Part shown: one piece after another, positions 12,241-25,371 of the stretch
Layout: every line of letters starts with the position of its first letter
How positions within the stretch are numbered: the first letter of the stretch is position 1
Assembly (NCBI GenBank): GCA_024529925.1
Contig: JAFEUB010000735.1
Span: forward strand, 2,732,501-2,796,500
Source of the DNA: Ophthalmolycus amberensis
Taxonomy: Eukaryota > Chordata > Actinopteri > Perciformes > Zoarcidae
Reading direction: 5' to 3'
DNA: 64,000 nt
Position numbers and translations under genes: made by a program
Notes under the pieces: generated by a model
The model's input: only the letters and a program-made list of their open reading frames with translations
What the model was told of the DNA's origin: nothing
Databases searched by the model: none

Positions 12241-14200
12241 TGATGACCGACCCTTCCTGGTCGCAGACAGTGCAGGAGATATGTGGCCATAATTAGGGGA
12301 CAAACACTGAGCAGGTGTGGGAAGATATTACCTAAAATAAACAAAAGCAGGAGAAGAGACCTTACAGGACAAGATGGCTCTGAGTGTGTGATAATGAGAG
12401 AGTGAAGGTAATAGTTTGCCTGCATTCCTGTGAGATGTGGAGATCCAAAGCCAGGTAAGGTAGCCTAAAGCCATTTACAGGTCCTAATCTGGGTGGAATG
12501 AGCCATGAGAGGAAGAAGGAACTAAAGTACACCGACTAACAGGTCTCCCCTGACCCCTCTCCAACTCCCACTCTCCAACTCCCACTCTCCCACCTCTACT
12601 TTTCCTCTGCCTCGTTTCCTCTCTCCTTCCAACCCCGCTTTCCACCACTTCCATCTACAAAACAAAGTTGCCTGGCATTGACGGGACCCTAGAGGCCCTC
12701 AGCGAGGAGAGGTGGGAGTCACCCTCATCCAAGAGAAAGAGGTAAGAAAGCGAATACGGTATAGAGAGAGCGAGCGAATGGAAAGGGGGGGGGGGGGGAG
12801 TGAGGAGATTGAAGCGTTTCTAATTTAAATAAACCCTTTGGCAGACTGAAACTGGCAGCGAGCTTCCCCTTTGCTCGCAGGGAAAAGAGGGAGAAGAAAG
12901 GAAAAGGGGAAAAGAGGGAGGGCAAAAGGAAAGGAGAGATAGATAGATGGATATATAGAGATGTCTCCATGCTGCTTTGCTTATGCGCATGGGAGAGTTA
13001 GAGGCCAGAGGACGGAGAATGGGGGAATATAGAGAGTGAAGTGGAATAAGAGAGGGCGCTAGATGGAGGAGAAAGAGAGGGGACACAAATAATGGGGAAA
13101 ACACTGACAAGATACAGAGGTTAAGGGAGGGGGAATAGGAAAGAGCTGTGAAAGTTAGGTAACAGAGAAAGTGTGTGAGGTGTGATCCATATTGGGGAGA
13201 GTTCATCCATCCTCTCTCACACACACACCTACACACACACACACACAGAGAAAGTCAAACAGCGTCTCTCAGCAGTGGGTCCGATCAGTCTCATCTCATC
13301 AAAACTTGGCTGAAGTTTTTTGGATGGATCCCAGCTCCAATCTAGTGGAGCCGCCACACTCTTCTCCGTCACACTGTCTCCCCCTGTCTGTCCCTTTGGC
13401 TCGTCACAGCAGTGGCCTGCTCACCGGTCTATACGCTGCTAATGGGCTGCCTTGGAGAGAGGAGCTGCAGCAATACAGGCTGTAATCTAAAGCCTCGCTA
13501 TACTGAACGCCAGAGGATACCCATTTTGTTTGTCTGCTGTTTGTCACGTTGGATGGGTAAGAGGTGACAACAGCTCGGAGATGGAGAGAGAAGTGGCTGA
13601 AGACGGCCCCCAAAAACACTGAAAAAACTACGAAACAACAAATCAAAACAAGTTAATCACAGCTGTGTGGACCCAGAGTAGGCAGAGACATTTTATTTAA
13701 AAAATAACTGATTGGCCTTTTAAATCTACAAGGCATCAAACTAATTAAACTGTATCGAGCTCTTTTAAGGGAGGAATGGTTATAAATGCCTGACTTTATA
13801 TTTATGGTTTGTCTTATGTCGTCTGAAGGTCATCAGGGGCCTTTTTTACTTCCATCACTTAACATAATGTTTGATGAGGTGCCATGTCCATATGCATATA
13901 GACCGGTTATTACAAGTGTATTACTGAGTCAACAAAAGACTCCGGGTTTGACATGCCTGTTGACAAAAAAAAAATGACGAGATGCGATTACACAGTGTCT
14001 GGATTAAAAGGTGCGCGTGTGCGTAAAGGCGCGACGCACATGTGTACCCACAGGTAGGGGCAAAGTCTATAGGATGGATGGTGAGAGGGGGGGGGAGAAA
14101 GAGAGAGAGAGAGGCGCGAAGAGAGAGAGAGAGAGAGGCGAGGGGGGAGACACTCCGACCCCCTCCTTCAAACATACGCACCGAGAACTGGCTCCGGCTC
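12240..14200. other. Intergenic, low-complexity patches
   Basis: There is no gene I can support. I see a short tandem repeat of a CCAACTCCCACTCT unit at about 12555-12590, a G14 run at 12785-12798, a purine-rich stretch at 12880-13180, a short CA repeat near 13220-13247, and GA repeats around 14095-14145. Confidence 0.55.
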
Positions 14201-14214
14201 CGGCTTCGCTGGAG

Positions 14215-14510
14215 TGGAGAACCATAAATCTTCATATAGCGGCTGTTTTGATTAATGCAGCCGAGTCGAGCTAGGGGGCTGGACCTATCCCATTACGGCC
14301 TAATGGAAGATGGAGCGGCGCTGTCTCCACCACTAGGCCCCTGTCATTTGTTCCACTTTGCAGTCCATTTGGCCGAGAGACTACAAGCCACTCCATCAAA
14401 AATATTTTCAGAGTTAATTTCCGCCCGCTTAATTCGCCTTGATTCGGATTGCGTATCGAATGGCAGGATCGATTTTCGCCTGGCGTCTAAATTAAATAAA
14501 AGAGAGGGGG
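14215..14510. other. Candidate conserved non-coding element
   Basis: About 300 bases of repeat-free DNA are rich in TAAT, ATAAAT and CATTA-type motifs with scattered CpG. They sit between a GA repeat on the left and pyrimidine-rich DNA on the right. There is no splice-flanked frame. This is one of the most enhancer-like blocks in the desert, judged by texture only. Confidence 0.32.
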
Positions 14511-14792
14511 GTATACTTTAAGTCTGCGTTTTCTTTCTTTTCTCTTTTCCATTCCATTCTTCCACCTATTTTCCAGACATCCTTTACCGTGGGCGCGCTC
14601 ACTCTCTTTTTTTTGCGATGCATCTCATTTCCTCCTTTCTCTCAGATTTTGATAGACCCGTGTTCAGAGGAGGAGGAGGAACAAATCTGATTGTAGTTCC
14701 AGATGAAGGGAAACCGATTGAAAGAGGAGCTGAGGTGGACGGATTTATGGATTTGTCATTAATTACAAACCGATACATAAAGACTTGGACAT

Positions 14793-14812
14793 GGGGGGGG
14801 GGGGGGGGGGGG
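14793..14812. repeat. Poly(G) run, 20 bases
   Basis: This is the longest homopolymer of G in the window, seen directly. It is a candidate for G-quadruplex formation and for length errors in sequencing. Confidence 0.9.
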
Positions 14813-15146
14813 ACACCTTTTATGACAGGTGCGTTAGAAAAAACAAAGAAATAAAGTATAAGATCATATTCAACACCACGACAGGTCCACAATGTGTAGA
14901 TTGCGAAGAATACATTTGGAAAACACGGAGTGAAGAATTGGACAGGCCTACACTGGGAAAGTGGGGTAAATTAGGGGCATCGGGGTTTTGAGGGGGTGAA
15001 AAATAATAGGGGGGAAAGTAGCAAAAAAAGAAATGAAAAGAGGCAAAGAGCACAGTGACAAATTGGTCGAGTGTGTCGCGAATTCCCTTTTAGACTTAAA
15101 GCCGCGTGTAGCCTATCGTCATATCTTTCCAGAGTAATTTATTTTC

Positions 15147-15273
15147 TCATTTCTCTCTCTGCCCTCACTACTCTCTCTCTCTCTGCCCTCACTACTCTCT
15201 CTCTCTCTGTGTGAATTTATCTGGTAGTCACGTGGACAGAGGAGAGAGAGAGAGAGGGGGGGGGGGGGGGGGG
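15147..15273. repeat. CT/GA repeats with a tandem duplication and G18 run
   Basis: A unit containing TGCCCTCACTACTCTCTCTC occurs twice in tandem at about 15160-15210. A GA tract then leads into a G18 run at 15256-15273. All are seen directly. Confidence 0.85.
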
Positions 15274-15539
15274 CAATAAAAGTCTCTGGCGACAACTGTT
15301 TCCCCCTTCGGTCTCTTGTCTCCTTCTTGCATTATCTCTCCTGCTTTGCTTTCTATTTGTTTATTCGCTGACGCTGCTTTGCTCTTCCCTATTTCCTCCT
15401 CCATCGGCTGCGTTTCCTGTTTCGAATCCTCTCTCATATCATAGGACTACAAGCTATACTCCTCTCCAGAGAGGCCTATTGATTTTATTCTCCCACTAAC
15501 AGCAATCCCCACGCTTTGAAATTACTAAATCAGGAAGCT

Positions 15540-15760
15540 GTCGGATCCATCTCTTGTATCCACCTCAGAAATGCTTCGATAAGCGCCAGAAAGTTCTCAC
15601 AGGCTTACAAGTTGGAGATGAAGGCCGGCGAGCTTTGGCCCGGAGACGTGAAGCCACTTGTAGATTGCTCAAATCAACAAAGGCATTACATTTGAATCAA
15701 TTAGATTTGATTACTCTGCCGAATCTATATCTCAGTCTAGTCCTAACAGGCACGTAGATC
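15540..15760. other. Candidate conserved non-coding element
   Basis: A repeat-free block has AT motifs (for example ATTTGAATCAATTAGATTTG) and no coding frame beyond a short spurious one. Regulatory function is inferred from texture only. Confidence 0.25.
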
Positions 15761-16274
15761 ATACAACACATGAGCACTTAGGAAGATCTGGCTGAGGAAC
15801 AAATCCTGAAACCTGGGCTCCACACTCAGCGCAGTTTCCTCTCCAATTCACTACCACACACACAACATATCTTTCACAATCTCGGGATGGACAGATGCCA
15901 ACCTTTATATGCCAATGTGACGCTGTTAAACTTGAGAATACTATTCTCGCTCAGATAATCAAAAAATTCAGAAAATGGTATCTTGCTATAACACAACCTT
16001 TAAGACCAGAGCTCCAGTATATCACAATATTACAATGACCAGAATGACACACAATCATTCAGTGTCAGGAGACATATTTGAAATCCTTTAAGAAACGAAG
16101 CACAAGTGAAAGTCTTGCATTCAACCGTTTACTGGAGAAGAAGTGCATTATGTACTCAAAGAATCCAAAGTGATTAAGTTATTGTACAACAGACTCCACA
16201 TTATCAGACATAATCATCAGCTGAAATTCCATTATCGGAACAACAACAATAATAAAATGTTTTCATTTAATAAT

Positions 16275-16440
16275 CAATAATATATTGGCCACCGATATAT
16301 CGCGCATCCCGTATCACTGATGCATGTCATAGTAGTAATAATTTAAGCTATATCTATAGAGCTAGACCGATATATCCGCTGACGTTATCGTAGTGTAGCT
16401 CCGTATCAGTGCATATGATGTCAACTGATAGCAGATTACA
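16275..16440. repeat. Probable interspersed repeat with GATATATC motifs
   Basis: The segment holds two copies of ACCGATATATC about 75 bases apart, near 16293 and 16368, with GTATCA-type motifs between and after them. This resembles the GATATATCGG-rich mobile repeats common in teleost genomes. Family assignment is from memory and not tested; ends are approximate. Confidence 0.35.
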
Positions 16441-19400
16441 CACAGTTTTCACAAAGATAGACTTGAGGTCATTTAGAAACAGTGACGTTTGGCCACCAGA
16501 TCGCACTTGAAACTATAAAATGTCCCACGCGATACATATGTTGGTAACGATGCCTTAATAAAACTAACTTAAAAAGGTGGGATGTGTAAGATCTGCCCAG
16601 AGTAAAGAAATATATAGAAACAAAAATGGAGGGCGGGAAAGCACTTCAGTAACTATATCTGTCAAATACATTAAGTGGAGTTCAAAATACAATATTGGTC
16701 CTGAAAAGTGTTAAAGTAGAACTGCAGAGTAGAAAAAAAACTAAATTAAATGACCTTAAGTAGCTTAGTATTAACTAACACACACATTTCCCTTTAAATG
16801 TGTGTGGCAACAATACGACACAGTGAGCTCACGGCCCGTGCTACTGAACCGTGCTACTGAAGGGGTTGATCAAATTGAAGGGTCTCCGGGTATCCTTGGG
16901 GGGGTTTACACTTCCACAGCAAACAGGACTGATGGCCGACCCACCCGGCAATATGACCTGTTCACTCAGCCCCTCCAATATCAGTGTCTCTATTTCAGTC
17001 GCCACATCTGTTATTGTCTGATTCTTAAGAAAAACGTGGCTGAGCAGAGGATAATGAAATCAAAGCCCAACACACACAGTCAACAAGCCCCTGGTAAGAA
17101 ACACACCGTGTCAATATTAATCTCCCTGACAGAAAGTCGAAAAATGGCATCTGTCACACATCATCTTCCCTCTCTCCTGTCTTTCTGCGGAGTGGAAAAA
17201 GATGGAGAGGAGGTGGGTTTTGGTGGGAGTGAAGAGGGGGAAGTTGTTGGAAATTGAGCACATGGACCGGAAACGGGCAAAGGACTCTGGGATTTTCAAG
17301 AAATAGTTTCTTGTTGTTTTTGTCTCCTTGCATTTGGTGAGGCACGCATTGGGAACATTCCGGCCTTTAGTCAAAAATAAAAGTAAATTTCAAGGACAGT
17401 TCTAAGTGATGGCCTATGAAGGGCACAAAGTACTTGACAGACTGAAACTGGACAAAAGTAGTTTACTAGTTTCACTAGTGTTCGAGCAGATATCGGAGAA
17501 CCGGACTACCAATGAGTACGTAATAAATCAAAGAACATAAGCTGCAGTTTCAATGTCCATCTTTGTGACCAATCTCTGCAACTAAGACTTAGAAAAGCTA
17601 AACTGATTTACTGGGGGTGAGTCAACAACCAATACACAGTAACCACTGTCTGTAACAAAACTGTTCAAAACTAAATAGTGAGCCACACGGTTGCACTGGG
17701 TGACCTGTTCTTTCATTACAACATGGGCACTGTGGTGTATATTTTGAGCCAATCCCACATGCACACTTGGTGCCGTAAATACTCACAACACTGCCCTTTT
17801 TACTCGCGTTTGAGTACCGTTTGCTCATAATTACAAATTTAATATTCAGGCATTAATGGGTTCTCTGCCAGCTTGTGCGCCTGTGAGTTGAAAAGCTAAC
17901 ACATTGTTGGTTTCAGCCTTTTCATGGGATTCTCTAATAACCTCCAGATCCCATGGTGTATATTGAAGGTTAAAATGTGAAAGGCAACAAGTCAGCGTGA
18001 GACATGAGCTTCCTAACCGGAGAGGCAGCAAAACCAATGTCGCTCTCGTAACAAGACGCCTGAGGGGCATGCGATCGCAACACAAGATCTCTTGGTGATG
18101 AGATATAAAATGTCCTCCGATATTTCATTAGTTTCCCCATGCTTGAGGTTTCTCCTCCTCATGCACATCCGCCATCCTTTATTCCTCCTTCAATCATCCG
18201 TCTCTTCCCCTTTTCAGCCCGTTATCTCCTTCTCCCACTCATTTCACCCAGAACACTTTCCTTTCTTTCATCCTCTCTCCATCTGCTTCCTATTCCTCCC
18301 ACCTCTCTTCATCCTCCTCTTCTTCCTCCCTCCCTCCCTCTGTCTTTTGGACATTTCTCTTAGTCCTTTCTGTATCCCTTCACCCCCCCCCCCCCCCCTC
18401 TTTCCCCTGTGATGAATGAGTCTGTCTGCTCGGTGCAGTTCATATTTACTGAGCAGGGGAGCGCACACTGTCAGTCTCTCTCGCCCTCCACATCTCTATC
18501 CCTCCGCTAAAGAGACAGAGGGAGCAAGAGGTTACGGCGGGATGAAAGGAAGAGGGAGGCCTCGGTCAAGAGTTCCACTCCATGGAGTCACCACGACGGC
18601 AGCATGGCTTGGTGGCGAACACGTTAGTCTTGGCCAGCAGAGTTTCTCAGTGCAAACATTACAGGTGGTTAAGAGAGAGAGAGAGAAATCTTCCTCTTGA
18701 CCAACCTGTCAATGTGGTGATACTAATAGGGAATAAACAGCGTTTTTTCCATTCACTTTATGTGCAACTCGGCAGCCCACTCTCAGCACTCAATGCAACA
18801 CAATTTAATGGCGTTTTCGCTCTCCTTCCTTTGTGTGAGCCATGCTTTTAGGCACATTTGGACTTGAGAGGGAGAGAAGTAAGAGCCGCTACCAGCTGCA
18901 GCTTACCAAAGGCCCACAAAATACCCAGGTTTCATCTACGCCCACACACACCAGTGTGTTGTGGGGAGTCAAACGGTGTGTTTTGACCCGTGTGTTGACC
19001 CCTTCATGAATAACAGGAGTGGATGTGGGCCTGCCGGAGCCCAAAGGGACAGGCCAAGAGCTGCTGCAAAGCCCTGCAGAGCCACCATCTCTTCCCACAC
19101 ACTGACCTCGGAGGCCAGCCAACACCAAAACCGCCGGAGCGTGACGACACCAGTGACACCCAGCGCCAACGCACAAAATGTGTTCCTCTGCCAAATTGAC
19201 AAAAATATAGACAGTAAATACAAGGAAAATTGGATAGCTCAAATTACATCACAAAAAGAAAATCCCCTCAACTGGACTTTTATAAGATTCAATATGGGGT
19301 AATTCAATTCTCAGACTGCAACCTGAAACACTACCGACGGTCTGTCAAAGGGGGCAGATTGAAAATGTTTTGGCCATTTGGTTGTGGGACGGAGAGGGCT

Positions 19401-21420
19401 AAATAAATGTACCGTTTTATGTGTCGATTTGTGGATGATTTGCAGTAGACTATCAGCCGTCGTATCTATATCTGAGCTGATTAAACATCATGTCGCAGTA
19501 AACATTCATGCGATATAGCTGAATGACGGAATCTATGAAGGAGAGAGAAAGAGAAGCAGGGCAAAATAGAAGCAGGAGAGGAAAAGAGTAGAACGCTGAA
19601 AGAAGGGAAGGAAAGCATCATGCCACAATCATCTGAATATTAGGGAAAAGTGGACACAGGAAAGGCGAAAATTGGATGTGGGAAAGATTTCTGAGCAGCA
19701 GAGAAAAGCCTGAATGCATCAAAACAATGGCCAGTATCAAAACGGATGGAAACAAATGTAGGCCCCTCTGGATAAATCACTGCCGTAAAATATCCTTCAG
19801 AGGTTCTAAAAAGCCATCGTCCACAGACAAATGACGGGGTCAGAGGTCTTACACAGGGAGCACTATCAGCTGGAACAGCACTGTTTGATGGAGGAGAAGG
19901 TGTGATGGGAGGCTTTACAAAGGCAAGAAAAAAAAACATTTTCTATATGCAATGCTGACCAGACTCATTCCATATCATAGTTCTAGCAAATTGCCCAAAC
20001 TTGTGAGCGAGAGATATATTTCCTGAGCTCCCCTATTCCCCGAAGCATCCTTTCCACAGCTATCCATTTCCCCCTGGTGCCTCAAGAGAGGAACTGCTGC
20101 TGAACCACTGCGGCCTTTCATGGGGGGAGAATTCACCGGCCGACTCATGCTCTCCAACGCTGACGAAAGCCTAAAACTGTGAATTATCCCGGCTATCACC
20201 CGCTAGACCATGAGATGCACGGAAAGGGTAAACAGTAACCCCTTTATTTGTCAGGATGCATTCTCTGCCACCCTGTGTCTGTGTGCTGCCCCCCCCTCCC
20301 CCCCCCACCTCCTCATCCCCGGATCATATTTGTCCATCTGCCTGCCACGCCGATGGAACATTCCAAAAACGGCTGCTGTGCAATCTATCTCAATTTTCCA
20401 AATCTATTAACTTTCTTTGTGTGGCCTGCCTCTCCTCGAGCCCGATCTTTAAAATCCGTGGTTGTTCAACAATTATGATAACTGCAACAGGGGAATTAGA
20501 GAATCCACCCATTCATCTCTCTGCCCCTCCTCCGCACAGACATGACGCGGCTAAATGAAAAATGGACACGCTTTAAGAAGTATTGATTCCAGCTTTAAAC
20601 AAAGGTACAGTCAATATTATTTACTCCTAAATATATCTTTGTTATCTGCGCTGGAGTCGTAGTTACTGCTCTGTCCTCCTAATTGCGGACATAAAAATAA
20701 TAGACCAATTCCCTCCGAATTGACCGAGACAGGTTTGGTTGTGGCCCTTGTCCTCGTGATGCATGTGTAAATGAATGTGTGAGCAAGGTTTTCCTCTGAC
20801 GACTGCCCCACTAGAGGAAGAGATATATTCTGAACCAAACAGAGAATAAAAGGCAAAGTGACACGGTGAGATTAAAAAAAACTGAAACTACAATTCATTT
20901 CAAAGGTAATCTGAAACACTAAAAAGGCAATTATCTTCTTTCCATTATTGCTTTTTGTGCCGTTTATTATTTAAAAAATTGTGTTTTCCTTCTCAAACAC
21001 TTTTGTTATGTATAGTTTGGGGTCTGTTTTGTTTATTGGGGGGGGGGGGGGTTCTTTTGAGGAGCCCCCTGTGGTTTCTTCTCCCATGTGGAAAATCCAA
21101 TTTTTTTTTTTTTTTTTTTAATAGTATATTCTTTTTCTGCCAAGCCAAACTCCTTCCAGGCAAAGCATTTGAGTTTATTATGCAAGTCTGTTGTTCTTTT
21201 TGTAGACACACTACAAATACAATGACTACATTACTTTCGCATTTATTGGCAATGTTCAGAATACAATTTTATAAAGCAAACAAGGAGTAAAGCACCACTT
21301 GCTTGTATCTCCGCTTTGACAAATCTAACAGTACAGTTTTTCATATATGCCGTATCCTACCAGAATATGATTCTCAGTATTTGTCGTGCATCATGCTGTG
21401 CGGAAACAAACAAACAGCTG
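16440..21420. other. Intergenic, no gene seen
   Basis: No coding region is supported here. Minor features are a short tandem duplication CCGTGCTACTGAA near 16836-16862, pyrimidine-rich sequence with a C16 run at 18383-18398, a GA patch near 18675-18688, and G14 and T-rich runs at 21038-21051 and 21101-21119. Short frames on both strands lack domains and splice context. Confidence 0.5.
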
Positions 21421-21429
21421 AATGGATCC

Positions 21430-23026
21430 TCACGTGAGCGTTCAGGGTGCGCACATCAAGCATCCCTTCACAGATCGACCTCAGATTACAAACTGTGAAC
21501 TCACTGCGTCTTCCCCAAGTGTCTTCTCTAACGCTCGTCTCCAGATTACACGAAGCTCGCCTCACACTGGTCGTATTTGCGCGGCCTCTCGTCGGCGTGG
21601 GGGGGGGGGGGGGGATAAGACCTTTCTCCAGCATGTCGTTGTGCGCGTGCCTCCAGTACGTGGCCAGCTGGTACCACATCGGTACTTCTTTTGATGGATC
21701 CTCCGGTGATATTTATCCTTGCTGATGACGCTCTTTACACATTCTGTACATCTGAAGCCTTCCCCAGAATGCAAATGGGTTTGTTTGTGTTTGCTATAAG
21801 ATCATGGACATTATGCTGTGAGCTGCACCAAAGTCTGGCAAGCAGAGCACTGAGGATGGTTAAGTACTAGAGAGTACTTTGGGGACTGATAGTGCTCGTC
21901 CCGGTGATGATACTGGACATGCTGCTGTAGGAAACCAGTGGAGGAGATGATGCAGTATGGACAAAGGTGGAACTATAGGATGTCCTGCAGGGACAAAGCT
22001 GGAGAGAGAAAGAGTGCACCGATGAATAACTTGGTACGTAGTAGTGGCCTTGACATAATTTGAAAGGCAGGTAATACTTCATGAATATATGAGTAAATAC
22101 CAGCTAGAACGACCCAGGAAAGACGTTTGCTTCCTTGGTCAATAACAGTGAATGGACACAGGTTCAGGACCCTGCTGTGACTTCTATCCCCCTGCAGTCA
22201 TAACCAATGATTGGCCTGTGACCAGGGGCTTTAGTCAGGGTGCTTCAAAAACTATCAGCAAGAGGAAAACCAGGAATAAAGTCGTTTAGTGTGAACGAGG
22301 CATTAATCAAATATCACTATTCAAACACTGAGCTCATTACCAGAAAATAAATGAAATCACTGAGCTGTCCATGTAATATCTCCACTGTAAAAACAACTTT
22401 GCACTGACCACGTCTAAGGTGACCACAACCAGGAACCATACTGACATGAGGTCTTATGTAACATGGTTTAGTAGTGATGAAAGGTATTTACTTACTTTCC
22501 TTAAGGTCAGCAGCAGGCTAACATACACATGAAAGTCTGTTGAGGGATGCAGAGATTCACTGTTTATTTCAGAAGCAAAAAAAATAGCAGTAACTGCTTA
22601 TTTATCTGCCAGAGTTGGTCTTTTTATTAACTTTGAACATTTCTTTTAAACAACAAAGACATCCATGAAAGGTAATTTCTGACTCTAATGAGTCAGAAAT
22701 AAGCTTTAAAAGCTCTTCAATGAAGCATAGCTGCTCCGAGGAGGATTAGTAAAGATTAGGTGTGAGGTGGCTCACTTGATGTGTTGCTTTCCACGGCCAC
22801 GGCCGGTGGCGTCTCCTCGTAGTGTCCGGTTAAGCACGGCTCAGTCTCTGCCTTCAAATTCCCAAATCCCTGACTTTGTTACATGGCAGATTTCATGTGT
22901 CTCGGGGACTGCTGGCTCCTCTTTGACTTGTTCACAGTTCAAATAATTCCATCTCATGCTCGCCTGTTCATGTTTCACACTTTTCTCTGCTTTGTGCCGT
23001 GCAGCGTTTCGGGCGTCCTCATCATG
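21430..23026 (-). pseudogene. Decayed two-exon C2H2 zinc-finger gene
   Basis: On the - strand, exon 1 remnant (about 23026-22776) is an acidic segment with a CEQVKEEPAV motif like the SUMO-type motifs of the intact zinc-finger gene at 25.4 kb. It has one frame slip and ends at a good donor (CAA|gtgagc). After a phase-1 intron, an acceptor (ctctctccag) at about 21998 opens a finger exon. Readable pieces include FHLCPYC...QHVQYHH, HSGEGFRCTEC...HRRIHQKK, ERPRKYDQCEASF and LNAHVRIHS, the layout of at least four or five C2H2 fingers. In-frame TAG, TAA and TGA codons, at least two frameshifts and a G16 run (21599-21614) break it. The intron phase matches the intact gene, so it is most likely an old tandem copy. 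It does not look functional. Confidence 0.75.
22675..22700. repeat. Perfect 11-bp inverted repeat containing an AP-1-like site
   Basis: ATTTCTGACTC is followed by TAAT and then GAGTCAGAAAT, giving a perfect 11-bp stem with a 4-base loop. The right arm includes TGAGTCA, the AP-1 consensus. It lies in the intron of the zinc-finger relic. It may be chance or a protein-binding palindrome. Confidence 0.6.
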
Positions 23027-23029
23027 TTG

Positions 23030-24900
23030 TTAATAAGGGACAATTACTTTTGTTTTTAGAGTGCTCTTACCCTTGTTGGTAGTTTGGCTTGACTGTTGGA
23101 ACTGACAAGTCAATTATAGTTTGCACAGTTTAGTGTGTGGGGCCGACCAGATGACTTGGGAGAACAGATTAATCTGCCAGCCAACGATAATTGTTCGTCG
23201 CCTACCTCAGGTGTTCAGTCCTCGGTGTGTGGAGTCTTTTGAGGATGTTGAAGTCATTTTACCTTCTCTTCAGTGGAGAGGACATCTATAGATCTGTAGA
23301 CAGAGAAAGCAGAAGCCAATTAAATACGTGCTACTATGCAAATAGGAACATCATATTATTTGTGATTTTTCACTATGCACATGTTCTAGCTGAATTCACA
23401 ATATATTATATGACATTTGATTTAGAACACCAATTAAGCAATGCGTTTGACTACATCTGTCATTGTATTGTCATGGTGAATATTTACATGACTGCCAATG
23501 TTTCAAGTTCCGTGCAAACACACTGAGGCTGTTACCAACACTTATCAGCAGCTGAAATGAATTTAAAACTTCTGGGAATAAATCTCCTAACTGGACTATT
23601 GTGATTCAAGATCCATCTTTTCTTTGATATATCTTCTTTAAATTGCCTGAATGCCACTAGAGGTCTCTGTATATTAAGTTATATCTATCTTGCTGTAAGT
23701 GAGAAGGTACTCATGCATGCAGTTATGAATGCCACTCTCCCATGCATGTGAATTAAAAGCATTACTGTACAATCAAAATGTGTCATATCCCCTCAATGCA
23801 TGTTAAATACAGAGAGGCTATTGATTTCATGACAAACAGCAGAGGCCAATTCACAGTAAACATGTGACGCAATACCACGTACCAGGAAATACAAAAGCCT
23901 TAGACTAGTTTGTAAATAAAGCATGTAACGTTACGTTATATATACACACCAGTAGGTATAGATATTAGTTCCTGTTTACTTACTTACGAACCAGGCATTT
24001 GGCGTTCGGTGGGAGGAGTTTAAGCTGACCTCGTGCAGTGCTGAGAAGTTAAAACGTGGCACCAGTCGGTTCAGCTTGTCAACATACTAACTAAATGTTT
24101 GCGGCTTGTGTTCATGTTGCATCAGCCCCAGTATGAGCTTCATCTTATGTCTTCATCTGTGTGTGGCATTACGTTGGCCAACTGGTGTCTGAGATGTTTT
24201 AAACATTTAAAAATGGTGGGACGCTGACTTTAAGGCGACACAAACTCTGCTAACTGAACGTGCGTAGGGCAATGAAAACACACGTGTGTGGTCTTCCCGC
24301 TAAAATAAGAACGAGCACGTTTTTGACGTCCGCCTGTCCCTCGCGGGCGGAGCTTATGCGCTTAAGGCTATAATTAAAGAAATGATCCGCCTCTCCGGGA
24401 TACAATGTGCATCAACACTCAGTAAATTGCAGCGTAAACAAATAGAGCAGCATGCAAACTTTCAGAAGATTTAAACGTTTGTCCCACAGACATTAGAAAA
24501 GTTGTGATTTTTGGGATATGTCAGTCAAGTGTAGTCTGTTTTTAATATTATAGAGGGAGATTCCTATTATAACACAACAATGATTGACTCCTAACCCCAA
24601 AGTTAAGAAACGTGTTATAAAGTACACTTATCTCATTATAGGTAAGATAGTAAACCAGTTAAATGCAGAGTCTAAGAAGGTAAATTCATAGCTGCAAGGC
24701 CAACAAATGACAGCTTCTCCAGAATAAGGGGTTCATTCATGTTTAATGTGAAGGGGGGGGGGGGGGAATCACAATTCATCAATCCTCAAAAAGCTCCTTT
24801 TAACGGAGACCCCATTCCAACGTTTTACTCTTCAGTGTTACTAAGCTTCTTCTTTTTTAAATCTTACTTCAAAGAACTGCCTCAGATTTGTCAAAAACAC
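23030..24900. other. Intergenic between zinc-finger relic and intact gene
   Basis: No gene is supported. A CpG-containing patch at about 24240-24370 could be a remnant promoter of the relic. A G14 run lies at 24753-24766. The rest is AT-rich and featureless to me. Confidence 0.5.
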
Positions 24901-24904
24901 CCAT

Positions 24905-25371
24905 TAAAGTCAGCAATCTGGTATTTTTTATTTATTTTTTTACATTTTTACAAGCCACATCTCCAGTTTTTCCAATTGTGCACAAATGCCTCAAAAAAAT
25001 GTGGCCTCTCCCAGTAACACAAAGTAGACTATCATCACACACAGTGTTCATGCATTCATCAAATAATTTATAACATCACAAATACTACAGCAGTGATCTA
25101 TTCTGTGGGGGAACATTTCAATTCATTATTTAGATTTCCATCTGAACTCTGCCTCATACTATGACCTCAAGCCTCCGTGACGGGATAGCGTTTAAAAAAA
25201 AAAAATGGTCCATGCAATAACAAACGTGAAGTTTAGAGTGTTACAGAAAGTTCATATAAATAATCATATACAGGCACAGATTTCTACTTGAGCACATTCA
25301 TTAGCTTGGTAGAAGGCTGTCTACAGCTTCCAATAGCTACCACAGCTTATTTACAGGTCTCTCGTGAAAGC
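24905..25371 (-). other. Zinc-finger gene 3' UTR with polyadenylation signals
   Basis: Downstream of the stop at 25374-25372, overlapping AATAAA signals appear on the - strand at about 24927-24936, implying a 3' UTR of roughly 450 bases. The cleavage site is inferred. Confidence 0.45.

Noticed and set aside
23191..23526. A 111-codon + strand frame upstream of the zinc-finger relic
   Set aside because: AT-rich composition, no recognisable domain, no splice context; most likely chance.
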